64,000 bases of DNA from contig NZ_JACOGF010000001.1 of the NCBI RefSeq assembly GCF_014284335.1, forward strand, positions 1-64,000, read 5' to 3'. The stretch is from Undibacterium hunanense. GTDB taxonomy: Bacteria > Pseudomonadota > Gammaproteobacteria > Burkholderiales > Burkholderiaceae_D. Position numbers and translations under genes: made by a program. Positions 18,063-29,400 of the stretch are shown here, one piece after another (the first letter of the stretch is position 1; every line of letters begins with the position of its first letter). Under the pieces are notes generated by a model. It was given only the letters and a program-made list of their open reading frames with translations, did no database searches and was not told the DNA's origin.

Positions 18063-18125
18063 ATGCCAATGAAGCATCCCCCAATAGCTTGTGAGCAATC
18101 TGTTGATCACAATCCAAGTAATTGA
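18063..18125 (+). CDS. possible 20-codon leader peptide upstream of the GH35 gene
   Basis: The ATG is preceded by ACAGGAGAC at good spacing, which is a better ribosome-binding site than that of many real genes here. It encodes MPMKHPPIACEQSVDHNPSN and then stops, 91 bp before the GH35 start. It could be a short upstream frame that affects GH35 translation, or a remnant. There is no run of a single amino acid as in classical attenuators. Confidence 0.35.
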   Translation: MPMKHPPIACEQSVDHNPSN

Positions 18126-18216
18126 GTACATTCATGTCCGGGGAAATACACCCCGGTCTCTCACTTGCCACCCGGTTTCATCGCAGTTGGCTTTTCGATA
18201 AAACGTAAGGAATGCA

Positions 18217-19872
18217 ATGCAAGCATTGAAACGCCACGCCCGCCTTTTTACTTGCACCCTGATGCTGTCGCTATGCGACTGGACAATGGCAGTTGCGGCA
18301 GACGCCATCCCGCATTTACGCAAGCAAGGTTCGGCCACGCAACTTATGGTTGATGAGCAGCCCTTTCTCATTCTGGGTGGTGAGCTGCATAATTCGTCGG
18401 CATCCAGTCTGACGTATCTGGACAAACTCTGGCCCGCTTTGAAGGCAGCAGAAATCAATACAGTACTGGCGCCTGTTGAATGGGATCAGATTGAACCTGT
18501 GGAAGGCCGTTTTGATTTCACCATCCTTGATGGCATGTTGCAACAGGCACGCACCAACAATACCCGGCTGATCCTGTTATGGTTTGGCGCCTGGAAAAAT
18601 TCCATGTCAACCTATGTTCCGGCATGGGTCAAACAGGATCAACAGCGCTTCCCGCTATCACGAAACCGCAATGGCGTGGCGCAGGAAATACTCACGCCCT
18701 TCAGCCCGAATACCCTGGCGGCGGATACTGCAGCCTACCAGGCTTTGCTTGCCCACCTGAAGCAGGTTGATACGCAACGCACGGTCATCATGATTCAGGT
18801 CGAGAATGAAATCGGCATGCTGCCAGACCCGCGCGACTACGGCACACTGGCCAATGCCGCATTAAAGGGGCCGGTTCCCAAGCTCTTGATGGACTATCTG
18901 CAAGCGAATCGTGCCAGCCTGCACACGTCGGTCAAGACTCTCTGGGCCGCCAATGGCAATCGCATGAACGGCACCTGGACCGAAGTATTCGGTGCCGGTA
19001 TCGCTGCGGAAGAGATTTTCCAGGCATGGTCTTACGCCCGTTTTGTTGAAGTGATGACTGCTACCGGCAAATCTGTTTATCCTTTGCCCATGTACGTCAA
19101 TGCAGCCCTGAACCGTCCTGGCAAGAAACCGGGCGAATATCCCAGCGCTGGGCCACTGCCCCACCTGTTTGACGTTTGGAAAGCCGGCGCGCCATCTATC
19201 GATGTACTGGCGATTGATACCTATTTCCCCAACTTTACCGAATGGGCAGTGCAGTTCAAACGCCCGAATAATCCGCTGTTTGTGCCAGAGGGAAACAATG
19301 CCGGGCGACACGATGCTGCTGCCAAGGCTTTCTATTCAATAGGCGAACATGATGCGTTCGGTTTTTCGCCGTTCGGCATAGAAGACAGCACGGGCAAAGG
19401 TGACGATACGCTGCCGCAGGCTTTTCGTGTGCTGAGGCAACTGGCACCCGTCATTGCCCAGTACCAGGGCAGCGGCAACATGCGTGGCTTCAAGGCCCAT
19501 GTTTCTTATGAAGGAGTAGTCGATCCCACGCCGCAAAAAGTTACCATGGGTTCCTTTGCACTACAGGTTGACCTGAACAATCGTTGGAGCAAGACTGAAA
19601 ACAAAGACCTGGAAGCGCATGGCGGCCTGATCATTCGCCTGTCCGATAATGAATTTTTGATTGCAGGAAAAGGAATGACCGTCAGCTTCAGAGATGCCAG
19701 CGATCCGGCCACACTGATAGGCTTTGAGAAAATCACCGAAGGCAGCTATGAAAATGGCAAATGGCTGGAAGGACGCTGGCTAAATGGTGACGAAAGCCAT
19801 CAGGGACGGCAGATTATGTTGTCGAATAGAGAATTTTCCATACAAAAGCTGAAGCTTTACAGGTATCGTTAA
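18217..19872 (+). CDS. GH35-family (DUF5597-containing) exported glycosidase
   Basis: A 551-aa enzyme with a signal peptide (cleavage near MAVAA, about residue 28) and a GH35-type TIM barrel. The acid/base is Glu198 in QVENEIG and the probable nucleophile is Glu358 in FVPEGNN. The C-terminal part (about 400-551) corresponds to the DUF5597 beta-domain seen in this subgroup. It should cleave non-reducing beta-galactosyl residues, or L-arabinopyranosyl residues, which some GH35 enzymes accept; arabinogalactan side chains fit the locus. The start follows TAAGGA by 6 bases. It is under the LacI-type operator at 17988. Confidence 0.82.
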   Translation: MQALKRHARLFTCTLMLSLCDWTMAVAADAIPHLRKQGSATQLMVDEQPFLILGGELHNSSASSLTYLDKLWPALKAAEINTVLAPVEWDQIEPVEGRFDFTILDGMLQQARTNNTRLILLWFGAWKNSMSTYVPAWVKQDQQRFPLSRNRNGVAQEILTPFSPNTLAADTAAYQALLAHLKQVDTQRTVIMIQVENEIGMLPDPRDYGTLANAALKGPVPKLLMDYLQANRASLHTSVKTLWAANGNRMNGTWTEVFGAGIAAEEIFQAWSYARFVEVMTATGKSVYPLPMYVNAALNRPGKKPGEYPSAGPLPHLFDVWKAGAPSIDVLAIDTYFPNFTEWAVQFKRPNNPLFVPEGNNAGRHDAAAKAFYSIGEHDAFGFSPFGIEDSTGKGDDTLPQAFRVLRQLAPVIAQYQGSGNMRGFKAHVSYEGVVDPTPQKVTMGSFALQVDLNNRWSKTENKDLEAHGGLIIRLSDNEFLIAGKGMTVSFRDASDPATLIGFEKITEGSYENGKWLEGRWLNGDESHQGRQIMLSNREFSIQKLKLYRYR

Positions 19873-19932
19873 GTGTATCCTCCCTCGTCTCAACAAACGC
19901 GGGAAGGCGCAGGCATAAAGCCTGGCCGCAGC

Positions 19933-19980
19933 ATGTTAGCCCAACACAACATCCCTTGTGGTAAAGTTGGGCTCTAACAT
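19933..19980. promoter_or_regulatory. inverted repeat made of two TGTTAG half sites ahead of the LacI-family gene
   Basis: ATGTTAGCCCAAC (19933-19945) pairs with GTTGGGCTCTAACAT (19966-19980), leaving a 2-base bulge and a 20-base loop. Both arms begin with the TGTTAG half of the operator found upstream of the target genes. It could be an autoregulatory operator pair or an RNA hairpin in the leader. It overlaps an alternative GTG start at 19958. Confidence 0.5.
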
Positions 19981-20011
19981 AAGCACATTTTCTAACGGAT
20001 TTTCAAGGCAG

Positions 20012-21175
20012 ATGACAAAAAGCAAGGTGAAGCAAAACCCAGCGCCGACGTCAGTACCAACGTCGGTACCAGCGCCCGTATCAGCGCCAGTACCAGTCCA
20101 AAACGCCGACACCCGGCTGCATGCGCCTACCATGTCCGACGTGGCAAGACTGGCGGGTGTTTCGTCAATGACTGTATCACGCGTGATGAATGGTGATACC
20201 AATGTGCGTGAACAAACCCGTCTGCGTGTGGACGCCGCCATCGCTGAACTGAACTATATTCCAAATCAGGCTGCCCGCCGCCTGGCAGGCTTGCGCACTA
20301 TCCGCTTCGGGTTCCTGTACAGCAACCCAAGTGCGGGTTATCTGAGTGAATTCCTGGTCGGTCTGCTAAACCAGGCCAGCCCGAATAATATACAGCTCGT
20401 AGTCGAAAAATGTGAAGCCGACGAACATGACGTTGAACAGGCGCAGCGCCTGATTGCCAACGGCGTCGATGGCATCATCCTGCCACCTCCCTTATGTGAC
20501 TCGGCGCGTCTGATAGACCTGATTGCCGCCTCTGGCACGCCGGCAGTGACCGTTGCCTGCGGTCAGCCCGACCCGCGCATGGGCAGTATCAGTATCGATG
20601 ACTTCCAGGCTGCCTATGCGATGGCCAGCCATCTGATTTCACTGGGGCATCATCGCATCGGTTTTATCATCGGCCACCCGAATCAGAGTGCCAGCGCACG
20701 CCGCCTGGAAGGTTTCAAGGCAGCGATTGCCGAAAAACACGCAGACAGTGCACCTGAACTGATTGCGCAAGGCATGTTCACCTACCGTTCCGGCCTGGAT
20801 GCGGCAGAAGCCTTGCTGGGCCTGGATGAACGCCCTACTGCAATCTTTGCCAGCAATGACGATATGGCTGCCGGCGTGGTCGCCATCGCCCACCGGCTGG
20901 GCCTTGATGTACCCGGCGACCTGACCGTTGCCGGCTTCGATGACACGGCACTGGCCACAACCATCTGGCCAGAATTGACCACTGTGCGCCAGCCCATTGC
21001 TGACATGGCCGAGGCCGCGGTGCAACTGTTGCTGCGCCAAATCCGCGCCCAGCGCAATGACGTACCCGAAGCACCCGGGCACACCCACATAGAACATATG
21101 CTGGTACGTCGACAATCTGATGCTGCCCCACGCCTGCGTCCACGCTCCAAGCTGCTATCAAAAGTAAGGCTGTAG
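20012..21175 (+). CDS. LacI-family transcriptional regulator, likely repressor of the arabinofuranoside locus
   Basis: A 387-aa regulator. The helix-turn-helix MSDVARLAGVSSMTVSRVM (about 41-59) and hinge (LNYIPNQAARRLAG) are followed by a periplasmic-binding-protein-like effector domain (FASNDDMAAG, VAGFDD, TTVRQP). The N-terminus has an unusual 38-residue Pro/Val/Ala/Ser-rich extension from imperfect repeats. A shorter product could start at the ATG at 20132, directly before the helix-turn-helix, but no ribosome-binding site is seen there. Three matching palindromes in front of the receptor, GH51 and GH35 genes make it the obvious local regulator, with an arabinose-containing sugar as probable inducer. 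Confidence 0.88.
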   Translation: MTKSKVKQNPAPTSVPTSVPAPVSAPVPVQNADTRLHAPTMSDVARLAGVSSMTVSRVMNGDTNVREQTRLRVDAAIAELNYIPNQAARRLAGLRTIRFGFLYSNPSAGYLSEFLVGLLNQASPNNIQLVVEKCEADEHDVEQAQRLIANGVDGIILPPPLCDSARLIDLIAASGTPAVTVACGQPDPRMGSISIDDFQAAYAMASHLISLGHHRIGFIIGHPNQSASARRLEGFKAAIAEKHADSAPELIAQGMFTYRSGLDAAEALLGLDERPTAIFASNDDMAAGVVAIAHRLGLDVPGDLTVAGFDDTALATTIWPELTTVRQPIADMAEAAVQLLLRQIRAQRNDVPEAPGHTHIEHMLVRRQSDAAPRLRPRSKLLSKVRL

Positions 21176-21608
21176 AATGGTCGGCACATCTGTTTTGTAA
21201 CAGGTGTGCCAACATCAACAGCCAACTATAGCCAACCGCAGCCGACCACTATTGTCCGCCACCCGGCATTGCTATCCGCCACACTTCTTTCTACCTGCCA
21301 TTCCAGGTCCATATAGACTGCATAAGTACGGCCATACAGCATGGATAAGTTGATTGTTCTGGCAATCAGGCCACATCTTGCGTATAAAATAAAGAAAATC
21401 ACCTCATTTTCAAAGCAATACCGCGCTACGACAATTTTTTCGCCCAGAGAATATTCCGACGCATGGGAGCTTCATGTGGATAACAAGTCATCGCCGGGAA
21501 AGCTGGCTGCTTCCATTTACACCCTGACTGCTGCAGGCCTGAAGTAGCGTACAGCTTCCAGCCCAAGCGGTCCAGGCCGCAAATAGAACCAGAAAAATCG
21601 CTGCTTTG
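21176..21608. other. intergenic region with no supported gene
   Basis: A 68-codon frame at 21341-21547 starts with ATG but has no ribosome-binding site and no family resemblance, so it is not called. I see no strong terminator after the LacI-family gene. Confidence 0.4.
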
Positions 21609-21652
21609 CTTCAGTTTGGTTTCAGTCAGGCTTCAGTTTCGTTTCAATAAGC
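21609..21652 (+). promoter_or_regulatory. four tandem 11-bp repeats, OmpR/PhoB-type operator
   Basis: CTTCAGTTTGG, TTTCAGTCAGG, CTTCAGTTTCG and TTTCAATAAGC follow one another without gaps. An 11-bp period (one helical turn) is the hallmark of head-to-tail response-regulator dimers. A TACATT -10-like box follows at 21663-21668, so the last repeat would replace the -35. It precedes the MdtA-type gene by about 150 bp. Confidence 0.72.
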
Positions 21653-21800
21653 ATTAAAACAATACATTAAGTAACATTGGCGACACCATCTACCCGCCAT
21701 AATCCTGCCATGGACTAGCCGCACGGCAATACTGCTATCGGCTTGACGGTTTACAGGTGTAAACTGAAAATATTAATAATTTATTACTGCTGATAATAAA

Positions 21801-23258
21801 ATGAATAACAAACTCACTGATTTGCTTACACAGCCCGTCCAGCCACAGCCAGCAAGGGTTTTACATTACCAGGCAGGACGTAGCCGGCCTCGTTTGCTGG
21901 TATTGTTGTTGACAGTTGCAGTGATAGGTGCAGGCGGCATCTGGTGGTGGAAATCACGTCAGGATACGAATGGTGACGCTGCCAGCGCAAGTGCCAAACC
22001 ACCCGCCGGCAATGCAGGTGGGCGGCGGTTTGGTGGCGCCAATGCGATACAGCCGGTATCCATACAGACTATCCGCAAACAGGATATCAAGGTCATGGTG
22101 AATGCGATCGGTAGCGTGGCGGCATCGAATACTGCCACCGTTCGTGCGCAAGTGAATGGCGTACTCCAGCGCCTGAATTTCGTTGAAGGCCAGCAAGTCA
22201 GTGCCGGTCAGTTGCTGGCCCAGATTGATCCGCGCGCGTATGAAGCGACACTGGGGCAGGCGGAAGGTGCTCTGGCGCGTGACAAGGCGCAGCTGGACAA
22301 CGCCAATATTGACCTGGCACGTTATCGCGATCTGCTGGCCAAAGATGCCGTTCCCAAACAGCAGCTTGACACTCAGCAAGCGCTGGTTCATCAACTTGAA
22401 GGCACGGTCAAGGTCGACCAGGCTGCCGTTGCCAGTGCAAAACTGCAATTATCCTATACCCGCGTGCTGGCCCCGACTGCCGGCAGAGTTGGCCTGAAGC
22501 AGGTTGATATCGGCAATATCGTACAGACATCTGATACCAATGGCATTGTCATCATCAACCAAACCCGCCCGATTACACTGGTATTTGCGGTACCGTCAGC
22601 GAATGTCCCGCTGATCACGGCACGCCTTCGTTCAAACACAGCAATGACAGTCAATGCCTGGGACCGTGGCGGCAAGCGTTTGCTGGCTACCGGTCGCGTT
22701 GCCACGGTTGATAATGCCATCGACACGACAACCGACACCATCAAAGTCAAGGCTGTGTTTGCCAATGCCGATGATGCCCTGTTCCCCAATCAGGCCGTCA
22801 GCGTCACCCTGCAAATGGACACTCTGACTGACGTGCTGGCAGTTCCGCCATCGGCCGTATTGCGCGGTGCCCAGGGTTTCTATCTGTATGTGGTCAATGC
22901 AGACAATACAGTCAGTACACGCATCATCACGCCAGGCACGGTTGATGGCGACTGGATGGCAATAGAAGGCCCTCTGAAAGTGGGAGAAAAAGTCGTGATT
23001 GATGGCGTTGACCGCCTGCGCGAAGGTGCAAAAGTGGAAGTCATTGCCTCAGATCCCAAACAGCGGGCCGGTGCCAATGCACCCGCTGGCGGCAAGCGTG
23101 GCAGAAATAAAGACAAAGATAAAGGGCCAGACTCGTCAGCATCGGGCCAGGCATCAGCTGCGTCCACTGCCGCCCCGGCATCGGCAACATCTGTGACATC
23201 TGCGGCATCGCCGGCTTCTGCTCCTCAGTCTGCCAGCAGCGCGGCTGCTTCCAAGTAG
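21801..23258 (+). CDS. mdtA: MdtA-type RND periplasmic adaptor
   Basis: A 485-aa membrane-fusion protein of a tripartite multidrug pump. It has one N-terminal anchor (about 31-50), a lipoyl/hairpin core starting with VRAQVNGVLQRLNFVEGQ, a coiled-coil hairpin (EATLGQAEGALARDKAQL onward), a beta-barrel and a membrane-proximal domain. The last 65 residues form a low-complexity Ala/Ser/Pro/Lys tail not needed by the family. Fifteen bases separate it from the first pump gene. Two different RND pump genes follow, as in mdtABC, where MdtB and MdtC form a heterotrimer. Typical substrates are bile salts, novobiocin and flavonoid-like compounds; the local substrate is unknown. Confidence 0.9.
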   Translation: MNNKLTDLLTQPVQPQPARVLHYQAGRSRPRLLVLLLTVAVIGAGGIWWWKSRQDTNGDAASASAKPPAGNAGGRRFGGANAIQPVSIQTIRKQDIKVMVNAIGSVAASNTATVRAQVNGVLQRLNFVEGQQVSAGQLLAQIDPRAYEATLGQAEGALARDKAQLDNANIDLARYRDLLAKDAVPKQQLDTQQALVHQLEGTVKVDQAAVASAKLQLSYTRVLAPTAGRVGLKQVDIGNIVQTSDTNGIVIINQTRPITLVFAVPSANVPLITARLRSNTAMTVNAWDRGGKRLLATGRVATVDNAIDTTTDTIKVKAVFANADDALFPNQAVSVTLQMDTLTDVLAVPPSAVLRGAQGFYLYVVNADNTVSTRIITPGTVDGDWMAIEGPLKVGEKVVIDGVDRLREGAKVEVIASDPKQRAGANAPAGGKRGRNKDKDKGPDSSASGQASAASTAAPASATSVTSAASPASAPQSASSAAASK

Positions 23259-23273
23259 AGCCGGATAGTCATC

Positions 23274-26200
23274 ATGAATCCATCAAGAATTTTTATTGAA
23301 CGCCCGGTTGCCACATCCCTGCTGATGCTGGCGATCATGCTGGCAGGTATCCTGGCATATCGACTGCTGCCACTGTCAGCACTGCCCGAAGTCGATTATC
23401 CGACCATACAGGTGACGACGCTGTATCCGGGCGCCAGCCCGGATGTGATGTCAACCACCGTCACGGCCCCCTTGGAAAGACAGTTCGGCCAGATGCCTGG
23501 TCTGAATCAGATGACATCCACCAGTTCCGGCGGCGCATCTGTCATTACCCTGCGGTTTTCCCTGGGTTTGTCACTGGATGTGGCAGAACAGGAAGTGCAG
23601 GCAGCAATCAATAGCGGCAGCAATTTGCTGCCCAGTGATTTGCCCATGCCCCCCATCTACAGCAAGGTCAACCCTGCCGATGCACCAGTACTGACCATCG
23701 CGATTACCTCGCCTTCCTTGCCGGTCATCAAACTGCATGATTTAACGGAAAACCGCCTGGCCCCCAAACTGTCGCAGGTGGACGGTGTTGGCCTGGTCAG
23801 CATTGCCGGTGGACGACGCCCTGCCGTGCGGATTCAGGCCAATCCACAAATACTGGCATCGCTGGGTCTGTCACTGGATGACATACGTTCGGCGATCGTA
23901 TCAGCCAACGTCAACCAGGCCAAAGGCAGTTTTGACGGCGCCCAGCGCGCCTCGACCATTGACGCCAATGACCAGTTGAAATCAGCCGCTGAATACCAGA
24001 ACCTGGTGATTGCATGGAGAAACGGCAATCCGCTGCGTCTGAAAGACATCGCGCAGATCGTGGACGATGCAGAAAACCTGCGGCTGGCAGCATGGGCAGA
24101 CAGCATGCCTGGCGTGATTTTGAATGTACAGCGCCAGCCGGGAGCAAACGTGATCCAGACCGTGGATCGCGTCAAGGCCCTGCTGCCGAAATTGAAAGCC
24201 TCGCTGCCTGCGTCGGTCGATGTACAGGTCATCGCTGACCGTACTACCACCATACGTGCATCTGTTGATGATACCGAATTCGAACTGCTGCTCTCCATCG
24301 CCCTGGTGGTGATGGTGATCTTCCTGTTCCTGCGCAGTGCCAGCGCCACCATCATCCCCAGTGTCGCCGTACCGCTGTCGCTGATGGGTACCTTTGGTGT
24401 CATTTACCTCGCCGGTTTTTCCATCAACAACCTGACGCTGATGGCATTGACCATTTCCACGGGCTTTGTCGTCGATGATGCCATTGTCATGATAGAAAAC
24501 ATCGCCCGTTTTGTTGAGGAAGGTGATACGCCAATGGCGGCCGCCTTGAAAGGCAGCAAGCAGATTGGCTTTACCATTATTTCGTTGACGGTATCGCTGA
24601 TTGCGGTACTGATTCCACTGCTGTTCATGGGTGACGTGGTTGGCCGTCTGTTCCACGAATTTGCCATCACGCTGGCAGTGGCCATCCTGATCTCTGCGTT
24701 TGTGTCGCTGACACTGACACCGATGATGAGTGCCCGTTTGTTACGTCCGGAACACGAAGTCAAACATTCACGCCTTGGTGAATGGAGTGCACGCAGTTTC
24801 GACGCACTGGTCAACCGTTATGGCAGCGCCCTGAACTGGGTACTGGACCGGCCTGCCACTACCTTACTGGTATTCGCCTTCACCGTGGTACTGACAGCAA
24901 TGTTATATGTCTGGGTACCAAAAGGTTTCTTCCCCGTACAAGATACAGGCTTGATACAGGTAATTACCGAAGCAACACAAACCACCTCATTTGAAGCCAT
25001 GTCCACCCGCCAGCAGGCAGTGGCCGAAGCCATCCTGAAAGACCCTGATGTTGATCATCTGGCTTCTTTCATCGGCGTCGACGGTGCCAACCCTACACTC
25101 AACACCGGGCGCATGCAAATCACCCTGAAGCCTTTCGCGCAAAGGGTGGCTTCAGCAACCGAGATCATACGCAGGCTGGATGAAAGCACGTCCCATATTC
25201 CAGGTATCACAGCGTTTATGCAGCCGGTGCAGGATCTCACCATCGAAGACCGTATTTCAAAAACGCAATACCAGTTCTTGCTGAGCTCTCCCAGTTCTGC
25301 TGACCTGACATCGTCTACCAACCGCTTGCTGGCACGTTTGAAAAAGCTGCCACAACTGGCGGATGTAGCCAGCGATTTGCAGGATGAAGGGCAGCAAGCC
25401 TATGTGCAGATAGACCGCGAAGCGGCGGGCAGACTGGGTGTCACCGTCGCCAACATTGACACTGCACTTTACAATGCATTTGGCCAGCGTCTTATCTCTA
25501 CCATCTATACCCAGTCCAGCCAGTATCGGGTGGTACTGGAAGCTGCAAAAGATGTCAAAACAGGGCTGGTTGCCATTGAAGGACTGTACGTGCCAGGCAC
25601 ATCGGTATCGGCCACCGGTGGTTCCAGCACAATACAGGTACCGCTGACATCGGTTGCCCAGGTGCTCAGCAAATCTGCGGCGCTGGCGATCAATCACGTG
25701 GCACAATTTCCTTCTGTTACCATCTCGTTCAACCTGGCAGGCGGTGCCTCTTTGGGCAGTGCCGTAGATGCCATCAAGGCTGAAGAAGAAAAACTGGATT
25801 TGCCACCCAGCGTGGAAACCAGTTTCCAGGGTGCTGCCGAAGCCTTCCGCGCCTCACTCAGCAGCAGCCTGCTGTTGATTCTGGCGGCAGTGGTCACCAT
25901 GTATATCGTACTGGGCGTGCTGTATGAAAGTTATATTCACCCCATCACCATACTCTCCACCCTGCCCTCTGCCGGCCTGGGTGCCTTGCTGGCGCTGCTG
26001 ATAGCAGGACAAGACCTGGGTGTGGTTGGCATCATCGGGATCGTGCTGCTGATCGGTATTGTCAAAAAGAATGCCATCATGATGATCGATTTCGCGCTGG
26101 ATGCAGAACGTGAACAAGGTATGGAGCCGCGTGCGGCCATCCATCAGGCTTGTCTGCTGCGCTTCCGCCCGATTTTGATGACCACCATGGCAGCTCTGCT

Positions 26201-26414
26201 GGGCGCATTGCCGCTGATGCTGGGTACCGGTGCCGGCCATGAATTGCGTCATCCTCTGGGTATTACCATGGTTGGCGGCCTGATCGTCAGCCAGTTACTA
26301 ACCTTGTTTACCACACCAGTGATCTATCTGGGCTTTACCCGTCAGGCGCAAAAACTTGCCGAATGGCGCAACAGGCGTGAAGCCGCCAGACTGGCAAAAG
26401 AAAGCCGTCTATGA
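23274..26414 (+). CDS. mdtB: MdtB-type RND multidrug efflux transporter
   Basis: A 1046-aa HAE1-family proton/drug antiporter with twelve membrane helices and two large porter loops. It opens with [16 protein letters not shown]. Proton-relay acidic residues sit in the helix-4 segment [13 protein letters not shown]. The repeated signature [15 protein letters not shown] follows in the second half. The gene overlaps the next pump gene by 4 bp (ATGA). It is paralogous to its neighbour rather than a recent copy, since the two proteins differ throughout. Confidence 0.93.
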   Translation: MNPSRIFIERPVATSLLMLAIMLAGILAYRLLPLSALPEVDYPTIQVTTLYPGASPDVMSTTVTAPLERQFGQMPGLNQMTSTSSGGASVITLRFSLGLSLDVAEQEVQAAINSGSNLLPSDLPMPPIYSKVNPADAPVLTIAITSPSLPVIKLHDLTENRLAPKLSQVDGVGLVSIAGGRRPAVRIQANPQILASLGLSLDDIRSAIVSANVNQAKGSFDGAQRASTIDANDQLKSAAEYQNLVIAWRNGNPLRLKDIAQIVDDAENLRLAAWADSMPGVILNVQRQPGANVIQTVDRVKALLPKLKASLPASVDVQVIADRTTTIRASVDDTEFELLLSIALVVMVIFLFLRSASATIIPSVAVPLSLMGTFGVIYLAGFSINNLTLMALTISTGFVVDDAIVMIENIARFVEEGDTPMAAALKGSKQIGFTIISLTVSLIAVLIPLLFMGDVVGRLFHEFAITLAVAILISAFVSLTLTPMMSARLLRPEHEVKHSRLGEWSARSFDALVNRYGSALNWVLDRPATTLLVFAFTVVLTAMLYVWVPKGFFPVQDTGLIQVITEATQTTSFEAMSTRQQAVAEAILKDPDVDHLASFIGVDGANPTLNTGRMQITLKPFAQRVASATEIIRRLDESTSHIPGITAFMQPVQDLTIEDRISKTQYQFLLSSPSSADLTSSTNRLLARLKKLPQLADVASDLQDEGQQAYVQIDREAAGRLGVTVANIDTALYNAFGQRLISTIYTQSSQYRVVLEAAKDVKTGLVAIEGLYVPGTSVSATGGSSTIQVPLTSVAQVLSKSAALAINHVAQFPSVTISFNLAGGASLGSAVDAIKAEEEKLDLPPSVETSFQGAAEAFRASLSSSLLLILAAVVTMYIVLGVLYESYIHPITILSTLPSAGLGALLALLIAGQDLGVVGIIGIVLLIGIVKKNAIMMIDFALDAEREQGMEPRAAIHQACLLRFRPILMTTMAALLGALPLMLGTGAGHELRHPLGITMVGGLIVSQLLTLFTTPVIYLGFTRQAQKLAEWRNRREAARLAKESRL

Positions 26415-29400
26415 ATATCTCTGCACCATTCATAGCAAGACCGGTAGCCACCACCCTGATCACACTGGGCGTGGCACTGGCTGGTGTCATCGGCTTTCAG
26501 CTGCTGCCTATCGCCCCCTTGCCACAGGTTGATTTTCCGACGATTTCGGTGAATGCCTCGCTGCCAGGTGCCAGCCCGGACACCATGGCGGCAACTGTAG
26601 CAACGCCGCTGGAGCGTGCGCTTGGCAGCATTGCCGGCGTAAGTGAAATCACGTCGCGTTCTTCACTGGGCTCGACCAACATCACCCTGCAATTCGACCT
26701 GAATCGCAATATTAATGGTGCAGCCCGCGATGTCCAGGCTGCCATCAATGCGGCGCGCAGTCTGTTGCCCAGCGGCCTGCCCAGCAATCCCACTTACCGT
26801 AAAGTGAACCCGGCCGACGCACCGGTGATGATCTTGTCACTCACTTCAGAAACCCTGACGCGTGGCCAGATGTACGACGCTGCATCTACCGTTCTGGCCC
26901 AACGCCTGGCCCAGGTAGAAGGGATAGGCCAGGTGTCGGTAGGTGGTGGTGCCTTGCCTGCCGTTCGTGTGGAACTGGACCCGGACAAGTTGTCACAGAA
27001 AGGCATATCGCTGGAAAACGTGCGGCTGGCACTGACAGCCACCAATGCCAACCGCCCCAAAGGGGCAGTGGAAGAAGATGGCCGTAGCTGGCAAATCAGT
27101 GCCAATGACCAGGCCCGCACGGCGGCTGAATATGCACCTGTCGTTCTGAGTTATCGTAATGGCGCAGCAGTGCGCCTGCGTGATGTGGCCGACGTAGTGG
27201 ATTCTGTACAGGATGTACGAAATTACGGTGTCGCCAACGGCAAACCAGCCATAGTTTTGTTTTTGCTGAAGGAACCTGGTGCCAATATCATAGAAACCGT
27301 GGAGCGTGTGCGCGCCTTGTTGCCACGTTTGCAGGCATCGATTCCGCAAGCTATCGACCTCAATGTCGTCAGTGACCGTACACCAACCATACGGGCATCG
27401 TTGCGTGAAGTTGAACGCTCAATGTCCATTGCCGTAGGTCTGGTGATCTTGGTCGTACTGCTGTTTTTGCGTAACTGGCGCGCCACGCTGTTGCCCGCAG
27501 TTGCCGTACCGGTATCACTGGCTGGCACTCTGGGTGTCATGTATTTGTGCGGCTATAGCCTGGACAATCTGTCCGCCATGGCCTTGACCGTCGCAACCGG
27601 CTTTGTCGTCGATGATGCCATCGTCGTTTCGGAAAATATCAGTCGCTATATAGAACAAGGCCTGAGTCCACGCGAAGCAGCGCTGAAAGGGGCACGCGAA
27701 ATCGGTTTTACCGTCGTCTCCATCAGTATTAGCCTGGTAGCCGTGTTCATCCCCCTGCTCCTGATGGGCGGCGTGGTTGGACGACTGTTTCGCGAATTTT
27801 CGGTGGTGCTGTCTATCGCCATCCTGATCTCCATGCTGGTGTCGCTGACCACGACCCCGATGATGGCGGCAGTCCTGCTGAAACAACATGTCGTCAAACG
27901 ACCTGGAAAATTTGGCCGCGTAATGGCAAAACTCAATCGCCTGATGATGCGTGGTTATCGCCATTCGCTGATGTGGACCTTGCGTCACCAGCCTGTTGCC
28001 CTGCTCGCATTGCTGGGTGTGATTGCCCTTAACGTTTACCTGTACGCGGCAATTCCCAAGTCTTTCTTTCCGCAACAGGATACCGGTGTGATTGTTGGTG
28101 GCGTACAGGCAGATCAGGGCAGTTCGTTTCAAATGATGCAGCAGCGACTCAACACCTTTGTCGCTATCGTCCGTGCCGACCCGGCAGTAGAAAATGTCAG
28201 CGGTAATACAGGTGGCGGGCAAAGCAATTCAGCCAATTTTTATATCACGCTCAAGCCGATTCTTGAACGCCAGGTCTCGGCAGATGTGGTCATTGCGCGC
28301 CTGCGTGCCAGGCTGTCACACGAACCGGGGGCCAACCTGTTCCTGGTGCCTGCCCAAGACATACGCATAGGTGGCCGTCAATCCAATGCACAGTACCAAT
28401 ACACCTTGCAGGCTGACGACCTGGCCGACTTGCGCACCTGGGAACCGCGCATACGCAATGCACTCTCGCAATTGCCTGAACTGGCTGACGTCAACAGTGA
28501 CCAGCAGGACAAGGGCATGCAGACTTCACTTGTGATTGACCGTGACGCGGCAGCGCGTCTGGGGGTAACAATGAGCGCCATTGATACCACTCTCAATGAT
28601 GCATTCGGACAGCGTCAGGTTGGCGTCATCTACAATCCGCTCAATCAATACCGGGTGGTGATGGAACTGGCCAGCCCCTATCTTCAGGGACCTGCCACGT
28701 TTCAACGCCTGTACGTGACCAGCAGTGGCGGCAAACAGATACCGCTTTCCACTATCGCCAGGTTCGAAACTACCAATACCCCGCTGTCGATCAACCACCA
28801 AAGTGGCACGCCTGCATCCACAGTCAGTTTCAACCTGCCTTTGAATGTGTCCTTGTCCGAAGCCACGCAAGCCATCAATAATGCGATGGCGGAACTGGGC
28901 GTGCCAGTATCGGTGCGGGGCAGTTTTCAGGGTACGGCAAACGCCTTTCAGCAATCCCTTTCATCACAACCCATACTGATTGCTGCCGCCATCATTACGG
29001 TGTATCTGGTGCTGGGCATACTGTACGAAAGTCTGATCCATCCGGTGACCATATTGTCCACCCTGCCCTCTGCCGGTGTAGGTGCCTTGCTGGCCTTGAT
29101 CTTGTTCAATACTGATTTTTCCATCATTGCCCTGATAGGAGTGATTTTGTTGATCGGTATCGTGAAAAAGAACGCCATCATGATGATCGATTTCGCCATT
29201 ACCCGTCAGCGTTCCTACAGCGCAACTGCCGGAGCAGCGATATTTCGAGCCGCCTGCTTGCGTCTGCGCCCTATCCTGATGACGACATTCGCTGCCATTT
29301 TTGGTGCCGTCCCGCTAGCCCTCGGCAGTGGCGATGGTGCCGAATTAAGGCAACCCCTGGGCATTGCCATCGTTGGCGGTCTGATACTCAGCCAATTGCT

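Noticed and set aside
21341..21547. 68-codon plus-strand frame between the LacI-family gene and mdtA
   Set aside because: An ATG exists but lacks a Shine-Dalgarno, and I see no family resemblance. It could be real but is not supported.
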